DNA of 53,119 bases from NCBI GenBank assembly GCA_018267875.1, contig JAFDXP010000012.1, forward strand, positions 1 to 53,119. Reading direction: 5' to 3'. Below, in pieces: positions 25,261-35,038 of this stretch. The stretch comes from Bacteroidota bacterium (GTDB taxonomy: Bacteria > Bacteroidota > Bacteroidia > Chitinophagales > Chitinophagaceae). The notes below the pieces were generated by a model. That model was not told the origin of the DNA, searched no databases, and worked only from the letters and a program-made list of their open reading frames with translations. The translations under genes and the position numbers were made by a program. Positions within the stretch are counted from its first letter, which is position 1. Each line of letters starts with the position of its first letter.

Positions 25261-26124
25261 TTGAAACGAATTTTAGGCTGTTTACTGATGATGTTGCCGC
25301 TTTTTGTAAGTGCGCAAAGCCACCACGAAATCGGGTTATTTGCCGGTGTGAGTAACTATCACGGCGATTTGCAAGACAAGTGGTTTCCTAGCTATGGCTA
25401 CAAACCAAACATGGGTATCGTTTACAAGTACTTTATGCACCCGCGAGTAGGCGTGCGATTTGGTGCAAACTATACACGCCTTACTGCTGCTGACAGCTTA
25501 AGTGATATTCCTGCAAAACGTGCGCGTAACCTACGTTTCGAAACCGGACTATTTGAAGTACATGGTGGGTTAGAAGTAAATTTGTTTGCTGTAGATATTG
25601 ATCGTGCAAAGATTAGCCCGTATATATTTGCCGGCATAGGTGTGTTTTACTACAATTCTTTTACCGATGGTTTAAACGGAGAAAAAGTATATCTACGCCC
25701 GCTTAGTACAGAAGGACAAGGGTTACCAAACTATCCCGATCGAAAACAATATAGCTTAGTGAATGCATGTTTTCCAATTGGTGGAGGTCTGAAATTTTTT
25801 ATTGGTAAAACCTTAATGATTACAACTGAAATTGGCTTCCGCTACACTACCACAGATTATCTTGATGATGTTAGTCGCAGCTATGTAAACATGGACACTT
25901 TGATGGCTTACCGTAGCAAACAAGCTGTGGACTTATCTTTCAGAGGAAATGAGGTTCGTGGCTGGGATGGAAATTATCCCGACTATAAATATCAACGTGG
26001 TGACAGCAAGTCAAATGATTGGTATTGGTTTGGAGGAATTTCTGTTGCTATATATTTCGACGCATTTGGCAATCTGGCTAATTACTGGCAAACAAAATGC
26101 CCCAATATTTTTGGTAGAAGATAA
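25261..26124 (+). CDS. DUF6089-type outer-membrane beta-barrel protein
   Basis: The protein has 287 residues. The start is a TTG codon at 25261; this choice is needed to supply a full signal peptide (KRILGCLLMMLPLFVSAQS), since later ATG codons would cut it short. The mature part begins HHEIGLFAGVSNYHGDL, the hallmark of DUF6089 proteins, and continues as amphipathic strands ending in FGGISVAIYF. The family is often found near T9SS sortase genes and its function is unknown. A strong terminator follows at 26148-26179, so it is probably monocistronic. Confidence 0.72.
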   Translation: MKRILGCLLMMLPLFVSAQSHHEIGLFAGVSNYHGDLQDKWFPSYGYKPNMGIVYKYFMHPRVGVRFGANYTRLTAADSLSDIPAKRARNLRFETGLFEVHGGLEVNLFAVDIDRAKISPYIFAGIGVFYYNSFTDGLNGEKVYLRPLSTEGQGLPNYPDRKQYSLVNACFPIGGGLKFFIGKTLMITTEIGFRYTTTDYLDDVSRSYVNMDTLMAYRSKQAVDLSFRGNEVRGWDGNYPDYKYQRGDSKSNDWYWFGGISVAIYFDAFGNLANYWQTKCPNIFGRR

Positions 26125-26147
26125 TTTCTTCTACAATTTCCTTTTGA

Positions 26148-26179
26148 AAAGCTGCTTTATGAAAAAGCAGCTTTTTTTT
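26148..26179 (+). terminator. Terminator after the DUF6089 gene
   Basis: AAAGCTGCTTT (26148-26158) pairs with AAAGCAGCTTT (26164-26174) over a 5-nt loop and runs into five further T. This is an 11-bp perfect stem. Confidence 0.8.
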
Positions 26180-26261
26180 ACGAATTTCTACGGATTTTTA
26201 TTTTCGCCTATTGACTTTCACAAATGACATTGATACATTTATAGCAAATTACCCCCCAACA

Positions 26262-29069
26262 ATGAAACGTCTGCTACTTACCTCGGCATCGGTATGCCTA
26301 TTTGCATCAGCATTTTCTCAACTATCATGTCCGCCCAATTTGGACTTTGAATTAGGCAATTTGAATTACTGGAACTTTTATATTGGTTCTTGTTGCCCAA
26401 TTAATACGCCAACCTTAACAGCACCCATATCTGGTCGGCATACATTGCAAAGCTCATTATCAACTTTAGATCCGTATGGTAATTTTCCGACTGTTGCTCC
26501 GGGTGGAGGTAATTATTCCTTAATGCTTGGGAACTCTAATGTAAATTCCGAAGCAGAACGAGCAAGATATTATATCCACGTACCCAACAATGTCAACAAT
26601 TATAGCTTAATTTATAGATATGCTGTAGTTTTTGAAGATCCACAACATACAGCCTCACAGCAACCGCGATTTGAAGTTAAAGCATTCGACTCAAGCACAA
26701 ATGTACCCATAGCTTGCGCGCAATATACTTATGTTGCCGGCTCTTCTTTACCCGGATTTACCCAATCAAGCAATGGTGGAGTTTGGTTTAAAACATGGAC
26801 TACAGCAAGCCTAAATCTGTCCGGCATGGCGGGAAAAACTATTGCTGTGGACTTTGCCAGTGGCGATTGTGCCTTGGGTGGGCATTTTGGATATGGATAT
26901 GTAGATATGGGCTGTGGGCTTTTTGCCATTCAAAACGTTAACTGCAATGGTGCACCGAATACTACCTTAAATGCCCCTCCTGGATTCATGACCTACACTT
27001 GGACAGATGCTGGATATAACTCCATTGGCACTGGGCAAACAATCACGATACCTACTCCAGCTTCTTCAACCGTATTTCATGTCATTCTTACACCCTATAC
27101 AGGCTATGGATGTCCGGATACATTGCACACGACCGTTTCAATTTCAAACATTTCGCTAAAAGCACCAAATGACACCTTTGTATGTCCAGGTGGAAGCACT
27201 CAACTAAATCCTATTGTAACCAGTGCCGCAACTCCTGTAACGTACACTTGGACACCAAACACAAATTTAACTTGTAATAATTGTTTAGGACCAGTTGCCT
27301 CGCCTACTGCATCAACCAAATATTTCATTACCGTTACCGACCCCAATGGATGTAGCAAAACAGATAGCGTTACTGTTGCCGTTGGCCCGATAGTAAATTT
27401 CAACAAGCAAAACGTACCATGTAAAGGAGATAATAACGGTTCAGCTACTGCTTTGCCTTCATTAGGTCATTCTCCCTACACCTATACTTGGAATACAACA
27501 CCCGTACAAAATACAGCTACTGCAACCGGATTATCTGCCGGAATCTACACTGTAACGATTGTTGATAGTTTAGGATGCTCAAAAACAAATTCAGTAACGA
27601 TTACTCAACCGGCAACACTACTTCAATCTTCTGCAAGTGTCTCAGCTCATGTGTCATGCTTCAACGGACAAAATGGAAGTGCACAAGCAACTGCTACCGG
27701 TGGAATACCACCCTACACTTTCTCTTGGAATACTATACCAGTACAAAATACGGCAATCGCATCATCGCTCAAAGCCGGAACTTATACAGTTACCATTACC
27801 GACTCTGCAGGTTGTGTAAAAACTTCCCAAGCTACCATCAACCAACCTACCCAACTAACACTTAGCACTCAAATCGTTAGGAATTCCTGCACATGGGAAA
27901 AAGATGGTATTGCTTATGCAATTGCATCAAACGGAACACCGCCTTATCAATATTCATGGAGTACTAATCCGGTTCAAAATTCTGATACTGTAAAAGGGTT
28001 AGGAAATGGGAATTATACCATCACCCTTACCGATGCAAAAAATTGTTCTACTTCAAATCAAATTTTCATAAGCAATTATCCCAACAACTTGGTAGATGCA
28101 GGTCCGGATAGAATACTCTGTAACGGACAAACACTACAATTAAACGCTACTGGTGGCATAAATTATCATTGGACACCAGCCACTTGGTTAAGCTGCACTC
28201 AATGCGCCTCTCCACGTGTAAGTGCTACAGACACAATTGTGTATTTGGTTTCAGGAACTGATAAAAATAATTGTCTTGATTCTGCTTTCGTTATTATAAA
28301 TGTGATTAAACATGGTCTCTCTAAAATAGGTGACGAACAAAAGATTTGTTTAGGAGATTCAGCTCAACTTATAGCATCAGGCGGTGTACAATACATGTGG
28401 TCTCCAATACAAAACTTGAACGATCCAACAATTTCCAACCCGAAAGCCTTCCCAAAAACAGATACCCGATACCAAGTTTTAGTAATCCAAAATCAATGTT
28501 TTACTGATACACTTTATCAAACAGTTCGCGTGCTTGAAGCCCCTACTATAACGCTGCCACCCGATTTCAAAGCTATTCCAGGATCAAATGTTGAAATTGA
28601 AGCTGATGCAATTAGAAGTCATAGTATTACTTGGACACCTGTAAATGGGTTAAGTTGCACAGATTGCTATAAGACTACTGCTACTATTGGGCAAACAATC
28701 ACCTATACCGCTACTGTTCGCAACGAAGCTGGTTGTAGTGCATCTGACGACATAACGATCACTTCGATGTGCGATGGCAGCGTGTTTTATATGCCTAATA
28801 CCTTTACCCCCGATGCTGATGGAGAAAATGATTTTCTATTCCCTCAAGGGAAAGGGATCAACACAATCAGCCGGTTTATGATCTATAACCGTTGGGGTGA
28901 AATCGTGTTTCAAGCAGCAAACATTCCGGCTAATGATTTTCACTTTGGATGGAATGGCACCGTCAATAATGTTGCCGTAAAACCAGACGTATTTATTTAT
29001 GTTGTTGAAGCGGAATGTGCAACAGGTGAACGAGCTGTTATAAAGGGCGATGTTGCTTTAATTAGATAA
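26262..29069 (+). CDS. SprB-like adhesin with type B T9SS sorting domain
   Basis: The protein has 935 residues and is exported (signal peptide MKRLLLTSASVCLFASAFSQ). The N-terminal ~220 residues form a MAM/jelly-roll-like domain. Three consecutive SprB repeats follow (about 27400-28070), each with a C-x-G-x(2)-NGSA/A-x... start, PPYTYxWNT centre and GxYTVTITDSxGC end. The C-terminal gliding-motility (CHU_C) domain has NTFTPDADGENDFL and YNRWGEIVFQ, the signature of a type B sorting tail exported by T9SS with a PorP/SprF partner. That partner is encoded 36 nt downstream. It is probably surface-exposed, mediating adhesion or motility. ATG 26262 is chosen to give a clean signal peptide. Confidence 0.82.
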   Translation: MKRLLLTSASVCLFASAFSQLSCPPNLDFELGNLNYWNFYIGSCCPINTPTLTAPISGRHTLQSSLSTLDPYGNFPTVAPGGGNYSLMLGNSNVNSEAERARYYIHVPNNVNNYSLIYRYAVVFEDPQHTASQQPRFEVKAFDSSTNVPIACAQYTYVAGSSLPGFTQSSNGGVWFKTWTTASLNLSGMAGKTIAVDFASGDCALGGHFGYGYVDMGCGLFAIQNVNCNGAPNTTLNAPPGFMTYTWTDAGYNSIGTGQTITIPTPASSTVFHVILTPYTGYGCPDTLHTTVSISNISLKAPNDTFVCPGGSTQLNPIVTSAATPVTYTWTPNTNLTCNNCLGPVASPTASTKYFITVTDPNGCSKTDSVTVAVGPIVNFNKQNVPCKGDNNGSATALPSLGHSPYTYTWNTTPVQNTATATGLSAGIYTVTIVDSLGCSKTNSVTITQPATLLQSSASVSAHVSCFNGQNGSAQATATGGIPPYTFSWNTIPVQNTAIASSLKAGTYTVTITDSAGCVKTSQATINQPTQLTLSTQIVRNSCTWEKDGIAYAIASNGTPPYQYSWSTNPVQNSDTVKGLGNGNYTITLTDAKNCSTSNQIFISNYPNNLVDAGPDRILCNGQTLQLNATGGINYHWTPATWLSCTQCASPRVSATDTIVYLVSGTDKNNCLDSAFVIINVIKHGLSKIGDEQKICLGDSAQLIASGGVQYMWSPIQNLNDPTISNPKAFPKTDTRYQVLVIQNQCFTDTLYQTVRVLEAPTITLPPDFKAIPGSNVEIEADAIRSHSITWTPVNGLSCTDCYKTTATIGQTITYTATVRNEAGCSASDDITITSMCDGSVFYMPNTFTPDADGENDFLFPQGKGINTISRFMIYNRWGEIVFQAANIPANDFHFGWNGTVNNVAVKPDVFIYVVEAECATGERAVIKGDVALIR
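27405..28070 (+). repeat. Three SprB repeat units inside the adhesin gene
   Basis: Segments of about 220 nt encode similar modules with shared PxYxYxWxTxPVQN and AGxYTVTITDSxGC elements. The first two (from about 27405 and 27640) are closest to each other; the third (from about 27870) is more diverged. They can expand or contract by recombination. Confidence 0.65.
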
Positions 29070-29105
29070 ACTACAAAATCCTTCATTTTCAATTACTCCT
29101 AAAAA

Positions 29106-30167
29106 ATGAACACAATGAAACCATCCATTTATAAAATAATTTTAGTCCTTTCAATTTTAGGAAATAACTGGACTAAAGCACAAGATGTTCACTTTTCTCA
29201 GTTTTACGAAAACGCCATATTGCGAAACCCTTCACTGACAGGCATCTTTACGGGTGACTATCGTGTTACGGTAAACTATCGTAACCAATGGAGCAGTTTT
29301 GCAACTGCCTTTAATACAACTTTGATAAATGCTGAAACAAAAATTCCTATTCGTAACGATGGTGGCGATGTGTTGAGCGTAGGCTTGTGCGCCTACTATG
29401 ACAAAGCAGGAACTATAAATTTCAATAGTTTGGCTACATATCTGGCACTCAATTATAGCAAAGCATTGGATGATGAACACCATACGTTTTTATCTGTAGG
29501 ACTTGCGGGTGGCTATCTTCAACGCTCTATTGATGTAAGTAAAATGACTTTTGGCAATCAATATGTAGCTGGCAATTTCAACAATTCTGTTGGATCTCAA
29601 AATATATCCAACAATCACCTTTACAATTTTGATGTTGGAGCTGGGGTAAGCGTAAACAGTTCGATAGGCTCTGGAAACAGAACTCAATACTATATTGGCA
29701 TTGCCGGTTATCATGTTCAGAAGCCAAAACAATCATTTAATGATGATGGAAATTTTGTTCGGCTCAATACTCGTTGGACAGGCAGCCTTGGTCTTAGCAC
29801 AGCATTAAATGAAAGTATTCATTTGGTCTTGCATGGATATGCACAATGGCAAGATCCTTATCAAGAAATAATAGGAGGGGGAATGTTGTCCTTTAGCAGC
29901 CGAGACATAGAAAAGCATACAACCTTAACTCTTTCAGCCGGATGCTACTATCGTTGGCAAGATGCTATTATTCCTACTTTAAAATTAGAATACAAAAATT
30001 GGGGTCTTGTCTTGTCCTATGATGTAAACTCAAGCGGGAAAAGAATGTACATCAACCAAGCAGGTGGTTACGAGATTTCTTTATTTAGTCGTGGCTTTTT
30101 CCTACGTAATAAGGACAGTCGTGATGCTTTGATTTGTCCAAGGTTTGAATCTACACTTATTTACTAA
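29106..30167 (+). CDS. PorP/SprF family type IX secretion system membrane protein
   Basis: The protein has 353 residues. After a signal sequence (cleavage likely after NWTKAQ), it opens DVHFSQFYENAILRNPSLTG, the PorP/SprF hallmark, then YRVTVNYRNQWSSF. The remainder is a predicted 14-strand-like outer-membrane barrel. SprF-type proteins are dedicated partners for the export or attachment of cargo with type B tails and are usually encoded directly after the cargo gene, as here (36-nt gap). Its 3' end overlaps the convergent tag gene by 11 nt. Note that no T9SS core motor genes (gldKLMN) are in the window. Confidence 0.85.
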   Translation: MNTMKPSIYKIILVLSILGNNWTKAQDVHFSQFYENAILRNPSLTGIFTGDYRVTVNYRNQWSSFATAFNTTLINAETKIPIRNDGGDVLSVGLCAYYDKAGTINFNSLATYLALNYSKALDDEHHTFLSVGLAGGYLQRSIDVSKMTFGNQYVAGNFNNSVGSQNISNNHLYNFDVGAGVSVNSSIGSGNRTQYYIGIAGYHVQKPKQSFNDDGNFVRLNTRWTGSLGLSTALNESIHLVLHGYAQWQDPYQEIIGGGMLSFSSRDIEKHTTLTLSAGCYYRWQDAIIPTLKLEYKNWGLVLSYDVNSSGKRMYINQAGGYEISLFSRGFFLRNKDSRDALICPRFESTLIY

Positions 30168-30747
30168 AATGTTTGTTAATAGCTGCATGCCTTGGGCATC
30201 CAATTAAATGATCGTTTATCATACCGGCTGCTTGCATAAACGCATAGCAAATAGTGCTACCAACAAACTTGAAACCTCGCATTCTCAAGTCTTTACTCAT
30301 GGCATCCGACTCCGGACTTTTTGTCGGAATTTGAGTGCCGGATTCCCATTTGTTGCTGATGGGCTGGTGATGCACAAATTGCCAAATATATTGATCGAAG
30401 CTGCCAAATTCTTTTTGCACATCAAGAAAGCATTGTGCATTGGAAATAGTACCGGTTATTTTTAGTCTGTTACGTATAATTCCTGCATTCTGCATGAGCG
30501 TTTCAACTTTTTCCATTGAAAACTTTGCAACTTTATTAGGATCAAATTTTGCAAAAGCTTGCTCAAAATTTTTCCGTTTATGTAAGATGGTTTTCCAACT
30601 TAACCCAGCTTGAAAAGCATCTAAAACTAAAAACTCAAAAAGCTTTCGATCGTCATGCAAAGGTACACCCCACTCCTGATCATGATAGGCAAGCATTAAA
30701 GTATCTTCACCCGGCCAATGGCAGCCTGATTGTGTATGATTTTCCAT
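30157..30747 (-). CDS. tag: DNA-3-methyladenine glycosylase I
   Basis: This base-excision enzyme removes 3-methyladenine from alkylated DNA. Of 196 residues (usual ~190), the zinc-site pattern is present: CHWPG with Cys9 and YHDQEWG with His22 near the N-terminus, and HLIGCPRH near the C-terminus. The substrate-pocket segment FEFLVLDAFQAGLSW and KFVGSTICYAFMQAAGM are the family signature. The gene is leftward and its last 11 nt overlap the end of the PorP/SprF gene, so the two transcripts would be antisense at their 3' ends. Confidence 0.93.
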   Translation of the reverse strand: MENHTQSGCHWPGEDTLMLAYHDQEWGVPLHDDRKLFEFLVLDAFQAGLSWKTILHKRKNFEQAFAKFDPNKVAKFSMEKVETLMQNAGIIRNRLKITGTISNAQCFLDVQKEFGSFDQYIWQFVHHQPISNKWESGTQIPTKSPESDAMSKDLRMRGFKFVGSTICYAFMQAAGMINDHLIGCPRHAAINKHFSK

Positions 30748-30848
30748 CTACCTAAAAGTCGGAAAAAAAAAGATTAACAGGACAAAAATTAAGGAATACA
30801 GCTGCCTAATGCCTGGTGGAGATTAGGTTCACAAAATTGTAAGTAATT

Positions 30849-30878
30849 GAAAAACCGCCTCCTTTTGGGAAGCGGTTC
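30849..30878 (-). terminator. Terminator after gdhA
   Basis: On the - strand, AACCGCTTCC pairs with GGAGGCGGTT around a short loop and ends in a T run. It lies 20 nt past the gdhA stop. Confidence 0.8.
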
Positions 30879-30897
30879 TTTAGTAAAATTATACTGA

Positions 30898-32340
30898 CTA
30901 TGGGAAGATGCCTAATTCTTCGTAAGCAACACCCACTTTGTTTATGGCAACGACAAATGCCGCTGTACGCATATCGGGAATATTAAGGCTCAACATAGTA
31001 TCACGGATTTCGTGATAAGAACCAATCATAGTGTCTTCCAATCCGGAATAAACCAAGTCCACTTCATCAGGCCCATGCATAATTTGTTCACGCTCAAGAT
31101 TTGAAACAGCGCGACCGGTAAGGTTTTCAACCGTTTTTAAAATTTGAGTATTTTGATTTTCACTAAAACGCTTATCCATGCGTCCGAAGCGAACGTGGCT
31201 CAAGTTTTTCAGCCACTCAAAATAAGAAACCGTTACGCCACCCGCATTCAGATACATGTCAGGTACAACGATGATGCCTTTTGCATTCAATATCTCATCA
31301 GCTTCGGGAGTTAAAGGACCGTTAGCACCTTCACCGATAATTTTTGCTTTGATACGATCAGCATTGGAAGCATTGATAACATTTTCAAGGGCTGCTGGAA
31401 TAAGAATATCACATTCTTGCTCCATTACTTCACCACTTATTTTGAATTCTTTAGCACCGGGGAAGCCCAAAATAGAACCTGTTGATTTTCGGTGTGCAAC
31501 TAAAGCATTCAGATCTATTCCGTTTGCATTATATACACCACCTTCATATTCTGCAATACCAACAATGGTTGCACCTCCTTCAAAGAAGAATTTTGCAGCA
31601 TGATAACCCACATTGCCTAAGCCCTGAACTATTACACGCTTACCTTGAATGCCGGTTGACAATCCAATGCGATCCATGTCTTCTTTCACATTCACTACTT
31701 CACGAATGCCATAAAAAACGCCCAATCCCGTGGCTTCTGTGCGGCCGCGCACCCCGCCCTGGCTAACCGGTTTACCCGTAACGCAAGCTAAGGCGTTTAC
31801 ATCACCCGGGTTTAATGAAGCGTAAGTATCTGCTATCCAGCTCATTTCTCTTGCACCAGTGCCATAGTCAGGAGCCGGCACATCAATACCTGCACCGATA
31901 AAGTTCTTTTTAACCAATTCAGATGTATAGCGGCGTGTTATTTTTTCTAATTCATACACCGTATAGTTCTTAGGATTGATTTTTATGCCACCCTTACCAC
32001 CACCAAATGGAACGTTTACGATAGCACATTTATACGTCATCAATGCAGCCAAAGCCATTACTTCGTCTTGGTTTACATCAATGTTGTAGCGTATGCCGCC
32101 TTTACACGGTAGTTTGTGATGAGAGTGTTGTACACGATAGGCTTCGATAACTTCAATTTTCTCGCCAATGCGAACAGGAAATTTCATTTTGTAAACCGAG
32201 TTGCAGGCTTTGATCTGCTCCAGTATTCCGGGTTCAAAACGAGTGAATTTTGCAGCTTTATCAAAGTTGCGTTCTACGCCATGAAAGAAGCTATAATGCT
32301 CTTGTGGCTTTGCGTTTTTGGCAGTGGTTGTTTCTACCAT
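30898..32340 (-). CDS. gdhA: Glu/Leu/Phe/Val family dehydrogenase (glutamate dehydrogenase)
   Basis: The protein has 480 residues. It catalyses reversible oxidative deamination of glutamate to 2-oxoglutarate and ammonia. [10 protein letters not shown] and [16 protein letters not shown] carry the substrate-binding and catalytic lysines; [12 protein letters not shown] follows; the nucleotide domain has [12 protein letters not shown]. The length is a little above the usual 420-450, with extra residues at the N-terminus. Whether it uses NAD or NADP cannot be read safely. It is last in a leftward group with ccmC and a ccmD-like gene and is followed by a strong terminator. Confidence 0.88.
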   Translation of the reverse strand: MVETTTAKNAKPQEHYSFFHGVERNFDKAAKFTRFEPGILEQIKACNSVYKMKFPVRIGEKIEVIEAYRVQHSHHKLPCKGGIRYNIDVNQDEVMALAALMTYKCAIVNVPFGGGKGGIKINPKNYTVYELEKITRRYTSELVKKNFIGAGIDVPAPDYGTGAREMSWIADTYASLNPGDVNALACVTGKPVSQGGVRGRTEATGLGVFYGIREVVNVKEDMDRIGLSTGIQGKRVIVQGLGNVGYHAAKFFFEGGATIVGIAEYEGGVYNANGIDLNALVAHRKSTGSILGFPGAKEFKISGEVMEQECDILIPAALENVINASNADRIKAKIIGEGANGPLTPEADEILNAKGIIVVPDMYLNAGGVTVSYFEWLKNLSHVRFGRMDKRFSENQNTQILKTVENLTGRAVSNLEREQIMHGPDEVDLVYSGLEDTMIGSYHEIRDTMLSLNIPDMRTAAFVVAINKVGVAYEELGIFP

Positions 32341-32365
32341 AATGTTTAAAAATTAAAATTTGTGA

Positions 32366-32578
32366 TTACTTATTTTTTTCGAGTTTGGAAATTTTTCTTT
32401 CTAAGCGAATTAAGAAGGCGATAATCCCTGCAAAGATAGTAGCGAGTACTAAAACAACGACGTAAATTTTGCCATCCGATCGCAATGTATTTGCCATTTC
32501 AGGCGATTGAGTTTCAGCTGCAAAAAGCAGGTTTGAAAACAAGGAAAAGCAAATGGTAAACAATATATTTTTGAGCAT
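32366..32578 (-). CDS. CcmD family protein
   Basis: This 70-residue protein has a cleavable or uncleaved N-terminal hydrophobic signal (residues 4-20) and a second membrane helix (about 38-58) followed by a basic tail LERKISKLEKNK. MANTLRSDGKIYVVV is the recurring feature of the small CcmD proteins of Bacteroidota. CcmD proteins help the ccmABC heme-handling complex release holo-CcmE. It lies 17 nt after ccmC in the same direction, which supports the assignment. Shortness limits certainty. Confidence 0.7.
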   Translation of the reverse strand: MLKNILFTICFSLFSNLLFAAETQSPEMANTLRSDGKIYVVVLVLATIFAGIIAFLIRLERKISKLEKNK

Positions 32579-32595
32579 TGTTTTCTAAAGTTTGT

Positions 32596-33270
32596 TTAAG
32601 AAGTTACCATTTTATTTTCATGGTGGTTCACCAATAGAGACAAGCGAATTCTTAATGATGTAATCCATACACCCATCAGCATCCAACCTAACACAGCCGG
32701 ATAAAACACCAAGCGCATATTGCTATCTAAATCATAGGTATTGAAGCCTGGATTGCCACCACTACCTGGATGAAGAGAGTCAACCATTCGAGGCAACACC
32801 CATATCAATGGAATCATAAGGGCAAAAGCAAAAACGTTATAAACGGCACTGATTCTTGCTCGCTTTTCTTCATCTTTCATGCCACCACGCAAAACGAGAT
32901 AGGCAAAATAAATCAACATACTGATTGCCGTACCTAATTGTTTGGGATCATTGCTCCAAGGCTCACCCCAAGTAAAATTTGCCCACTCCATTCCGGTTAT
33001 CATTCCCAGAATGCTAAATAAAATGCCGACTTTGGTAAGCTCACTAGAAAAAATATCGTCTTCTATCCGTCCAGTTCGCAAATATTTTAAGGCATAAATA
33101 AAGGAAACAAAAAACAACAAAATCATGGTAAACCACATCGGAACGTGGAAGTATAGGTTACGAATGGTTTCGTTGACAATATTAAGTGCAGGAACCGGAG
33201 AGAGTAAACCCGCCACTATGCTGTAACCCAAAAAAAGCACACAAAGCACTTTCCACCATGAACGGCGCAT
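32596..33270 (-). CDS. ccmC: Heme-handling cytochrome c biogenesis protein CcmC/CcsA-type
   Basis: The protein has 224 residues with six hydrophobic segments. The tryptophan-rich heme-binding loop is visible as WANFTWGEPWSNDPK, equivalent to WGxxWxxD of the heme-handling family, and a histidine lies in NLYFHVPMW. The enzyme presents heme on the periplasmic side for attachment to CcmE and on to apocytochromes c. This fits the multiheme cytochrome gene at 15423. ATG 33270 is preferred because an in-frame upstream start runs across the -7 box TACCTTTGC at about 33292-33300. Confidence 0.82.
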   Translation of the reverse strand: MRRSWWKVLCVLFLGYSIVAGLLSPVPALNIVNETIRNLYFHVPMWFTMILLFFVSFIYALKYLRTGRIEDDIFSSELTKVGILFSILGMITGMEWANFTWGEPWSNDPKQLGTAISMLIYFAYLVLRGGMKDEEKRARISAVYNVFAFALMIPLIWVLPRMVDSLHPGSGGNPGFNTYDLDSNMRLVFYPAVLGWMLMGVWITSLRIRLSLLVNHHENKMVTS

Positions 33271-33290
33271 AGGCTGCTTTTGAAAATTTT

Positions 33291-33300
33291 CGCAAAGGTA
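33291..33300 (-). promoter_or_regulatory. -7 box of the ccmC-ccmD-gdhA group
   Basis: TACCTTTGCG on the - strand lies about 20 nt upstream of the ccmC ATG. A TTTTG lies 22 nt further upstream, slightly beyond the usual 18-20 nt spacing. Confidence 0.45.
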
Positions 33301-33406
33301 CACGTAAAATAGATGTTCTTAGCAAAACTTTTTCCTGATTTCTAAGCTTTAAATTTTGGGTGGAAGATTTTTAACTCGAAAAAAAAGAAATAAAATTTAC
33401 TCTTTT

Positions 33407-34291
33407 CTAAAACTTTTTATCAAGTAAACGTTGTATGGAAAGGGTTATCCAGGTACCCGCAACAAATGGAAATGTCAACACGCCGCCAACTTTAACTAAC
33501 AGATGAGTCTGCATAAAAAAATACTGCATCCATATCGTCAAAATGACACTTATCATCGCCCAAACTATATTGCTCTTTTTATTTCCTGAAAATACAATTG
33601 CTGTAAGCACAGAATTAAAACTAAATAGTCCGGCATAAATAAATTCAAGGTTTTGTCCAAGACCCCAAGCTATTCCTGCCCCTAATAAAGCTCCTAATAA
33701 GCCATACAACGCTGCAAAAGGGCGATTGAGGAACACACCCATCACAAAAAAGGCACCAGACAAAATATTTCCTTGAAAAATTACTTGACCGAAGCCTCTT
33801 AACGGTATCAAATATTGATTATAAAAAGCAGACGGAATAGGCGTTAGAAATAAAGCGGAGGTAGGTGTTTTTGTCCATTTAGTAATTATAAAAATCATGC
33901 TCCAACTCACTATGATAAAAGGAAACGTAAAAACTGGAATTTTGCGTTTTAAAAAAAAGTGTTGAAGTATGGCAGCAATGATAGAACCGATCACAACCAA
34001 AAGCCAGATTGAGCTCGTGGACTGAAAGAAAAAGGTAAGCGCAACACCCACCAAAGATGGGCTAAAGCCATATAAGCCGGACTTTATTTCCAATTCATTA
34101 AAGCGACATAACAAAGCAGTTGCTAAACCTACAACTGAAGCCAATAAACAAGCGACAGCACATTGCCAACTTCCCACCAACAAACCCAAAAAAAACAAAA
34201 TGCCCGTCCAACGATTTTCCTGAAGCATGATTTGACCGATTCCTTTAAAAACGGCATCGAAATAATCAAGTGGGGAAAGTGAATTTTTCAT
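33407..34291 (-). CDS. Urea transporter family membrane protein
   Basis: The protein has 294 residues with about ten membrane helices. It shows the UT-family plan of two similar halves: GIGQIMLQENRWTGILFFLG in the first and GFGQVIFQGNILSGAFFVMG in the second, each with the Q-x(2)-QxN/QEN selectivity-filter pattern, and LYGFSPSLVGVAL as the first half's signature. These proteins form urea channels in the inner membrane. No urease genes are visible in the window. It stands alone, with weakly structured flanks. Confidence 0.8.
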   Translation of the reverse strand: MKNSLSPLDYFDAVFKGIGQIMLQENRWTGILFFLGLLVGSWQCAVACLLASVVGLATALLCRFNELEIKSGLYGFSPSLVGVALTFFFQSTSSIWLLVVIGSIIAAILQHFFLKRKIPVFTFPFIIVSWSMIFIITKWTKTPTSALFLTPIPSAFYNQYLIPLRGFGQVIFQGNILSGAFFVMGVFLNRPFAALYGLLGALLGAGIAWGLGQNLEFIYAGLFSFNSVLTAIVFSGNKKSNIVWAMISVILTIWMQYFFMQTHLLVKVGGVLTFPFVAGTWITLSIQRLLDKKF

Positions 34292-34477
34292 AAAACAAAC
34301 ATATAGGGATCATTGAACGCAAGCTTACTTTTTCTCAAAATAAGCTACTATTTAATGCAGCAAAAAGATTGATTTTATTAGATACACAAACAACTTTAAT
34401 AGTTAGTCTTTGAGACAACCAACTTGACATTTGGACTGGCTTCCCAAACAAGCCTACATATCCGGCTATACATTGAG

Positions 34478-35038
34478 TTATACTTTCAATAGCCCTCGAA
34501 ATCCCCTTCCGGCATAATAAGACTCTGCTCCATTGTGGTAGTAAAATATGCGCCCAAATCGAAAGTCGCCAAAAATGGCGCCGCCAAGTTTCCTTACACT
34601 TTCGGGAGACTTTAGCCAACTCGAAGTTTTAGTGTCAACCTGCTCAATAGATTGCAAATGACCGTATTGAAATTCATCTAACAGCTCGATTCCCATTTCT
34701 TCCGCCATATTTACAGCACTATTTTTGGGTTTATGTTCTTTTCTGGATTCTAATGCTTCATGGTCATAACAAATGCTTCTTCTTCCTTTCGGGCTTTCAG
34801 CAGCACAATCGCAAAAAACAAACACATTTTCTTTCTTATCGAAGCCTATTATATCTGGCTCTCCTCCTGTGATTTCCATTTCATTGATAGACCATAACTT
34901 AGTAGGCTGCGTTACCAATCGAGCTTCCACATACTTCCATTCAATACCATTATGTCTATGCTTATTTTTGTCAAAACGAGCTTTTAATACTTTTAGTAAA
35001 CCTTCTATTTCACTATCGGAAAGCTGTGAATTCATCAT
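34478..35038 (-). CDS. DUF4256 domain protein
   Basis: The protein has 186 residues, cytoplasmic, with no signal or membrane segments. It opens with SDSEIEGLLKVLKARFDKNKHRH and continues through WKYVEARL, MEITGGEPDIIGFD, VFCDCAAESPKGRRS, CYDHEALESRK and a C-terminal FYYHNGAESYYAGRGFRG, which is the DUF4256 pattern as I remember it. Function is unknown. ATG 35038 is preferred over a longer start that adds 22 unrelated residues. The flanks on both sides are AT-rich and not obviously connected to other genes. Confidence 0.7.
   Translation of the reverse strand: MMNSQLSDSEIEGLLKVLKARFDKNKHRHNGIEWKYVEARLVTQPTKLWSINEMEITGGEPDIIGFDKKENVFVFCDCAAESPKGRRSICYDHEALESRKEHKPKNSAVNMAEEMGIELLDEFQYGHLQSIEQVDTKTSSWLKSPESVRKLGGAIFGDFRFGRIFYYHNGAESYYAGRGFRGLLKV

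Noticed and set aside
34335-34619. 94-residue frame downstream of the DUF4256 gene
   Set aside because: It overlaps the end of the DUF4256 gene in another frame and looks like a shadow.
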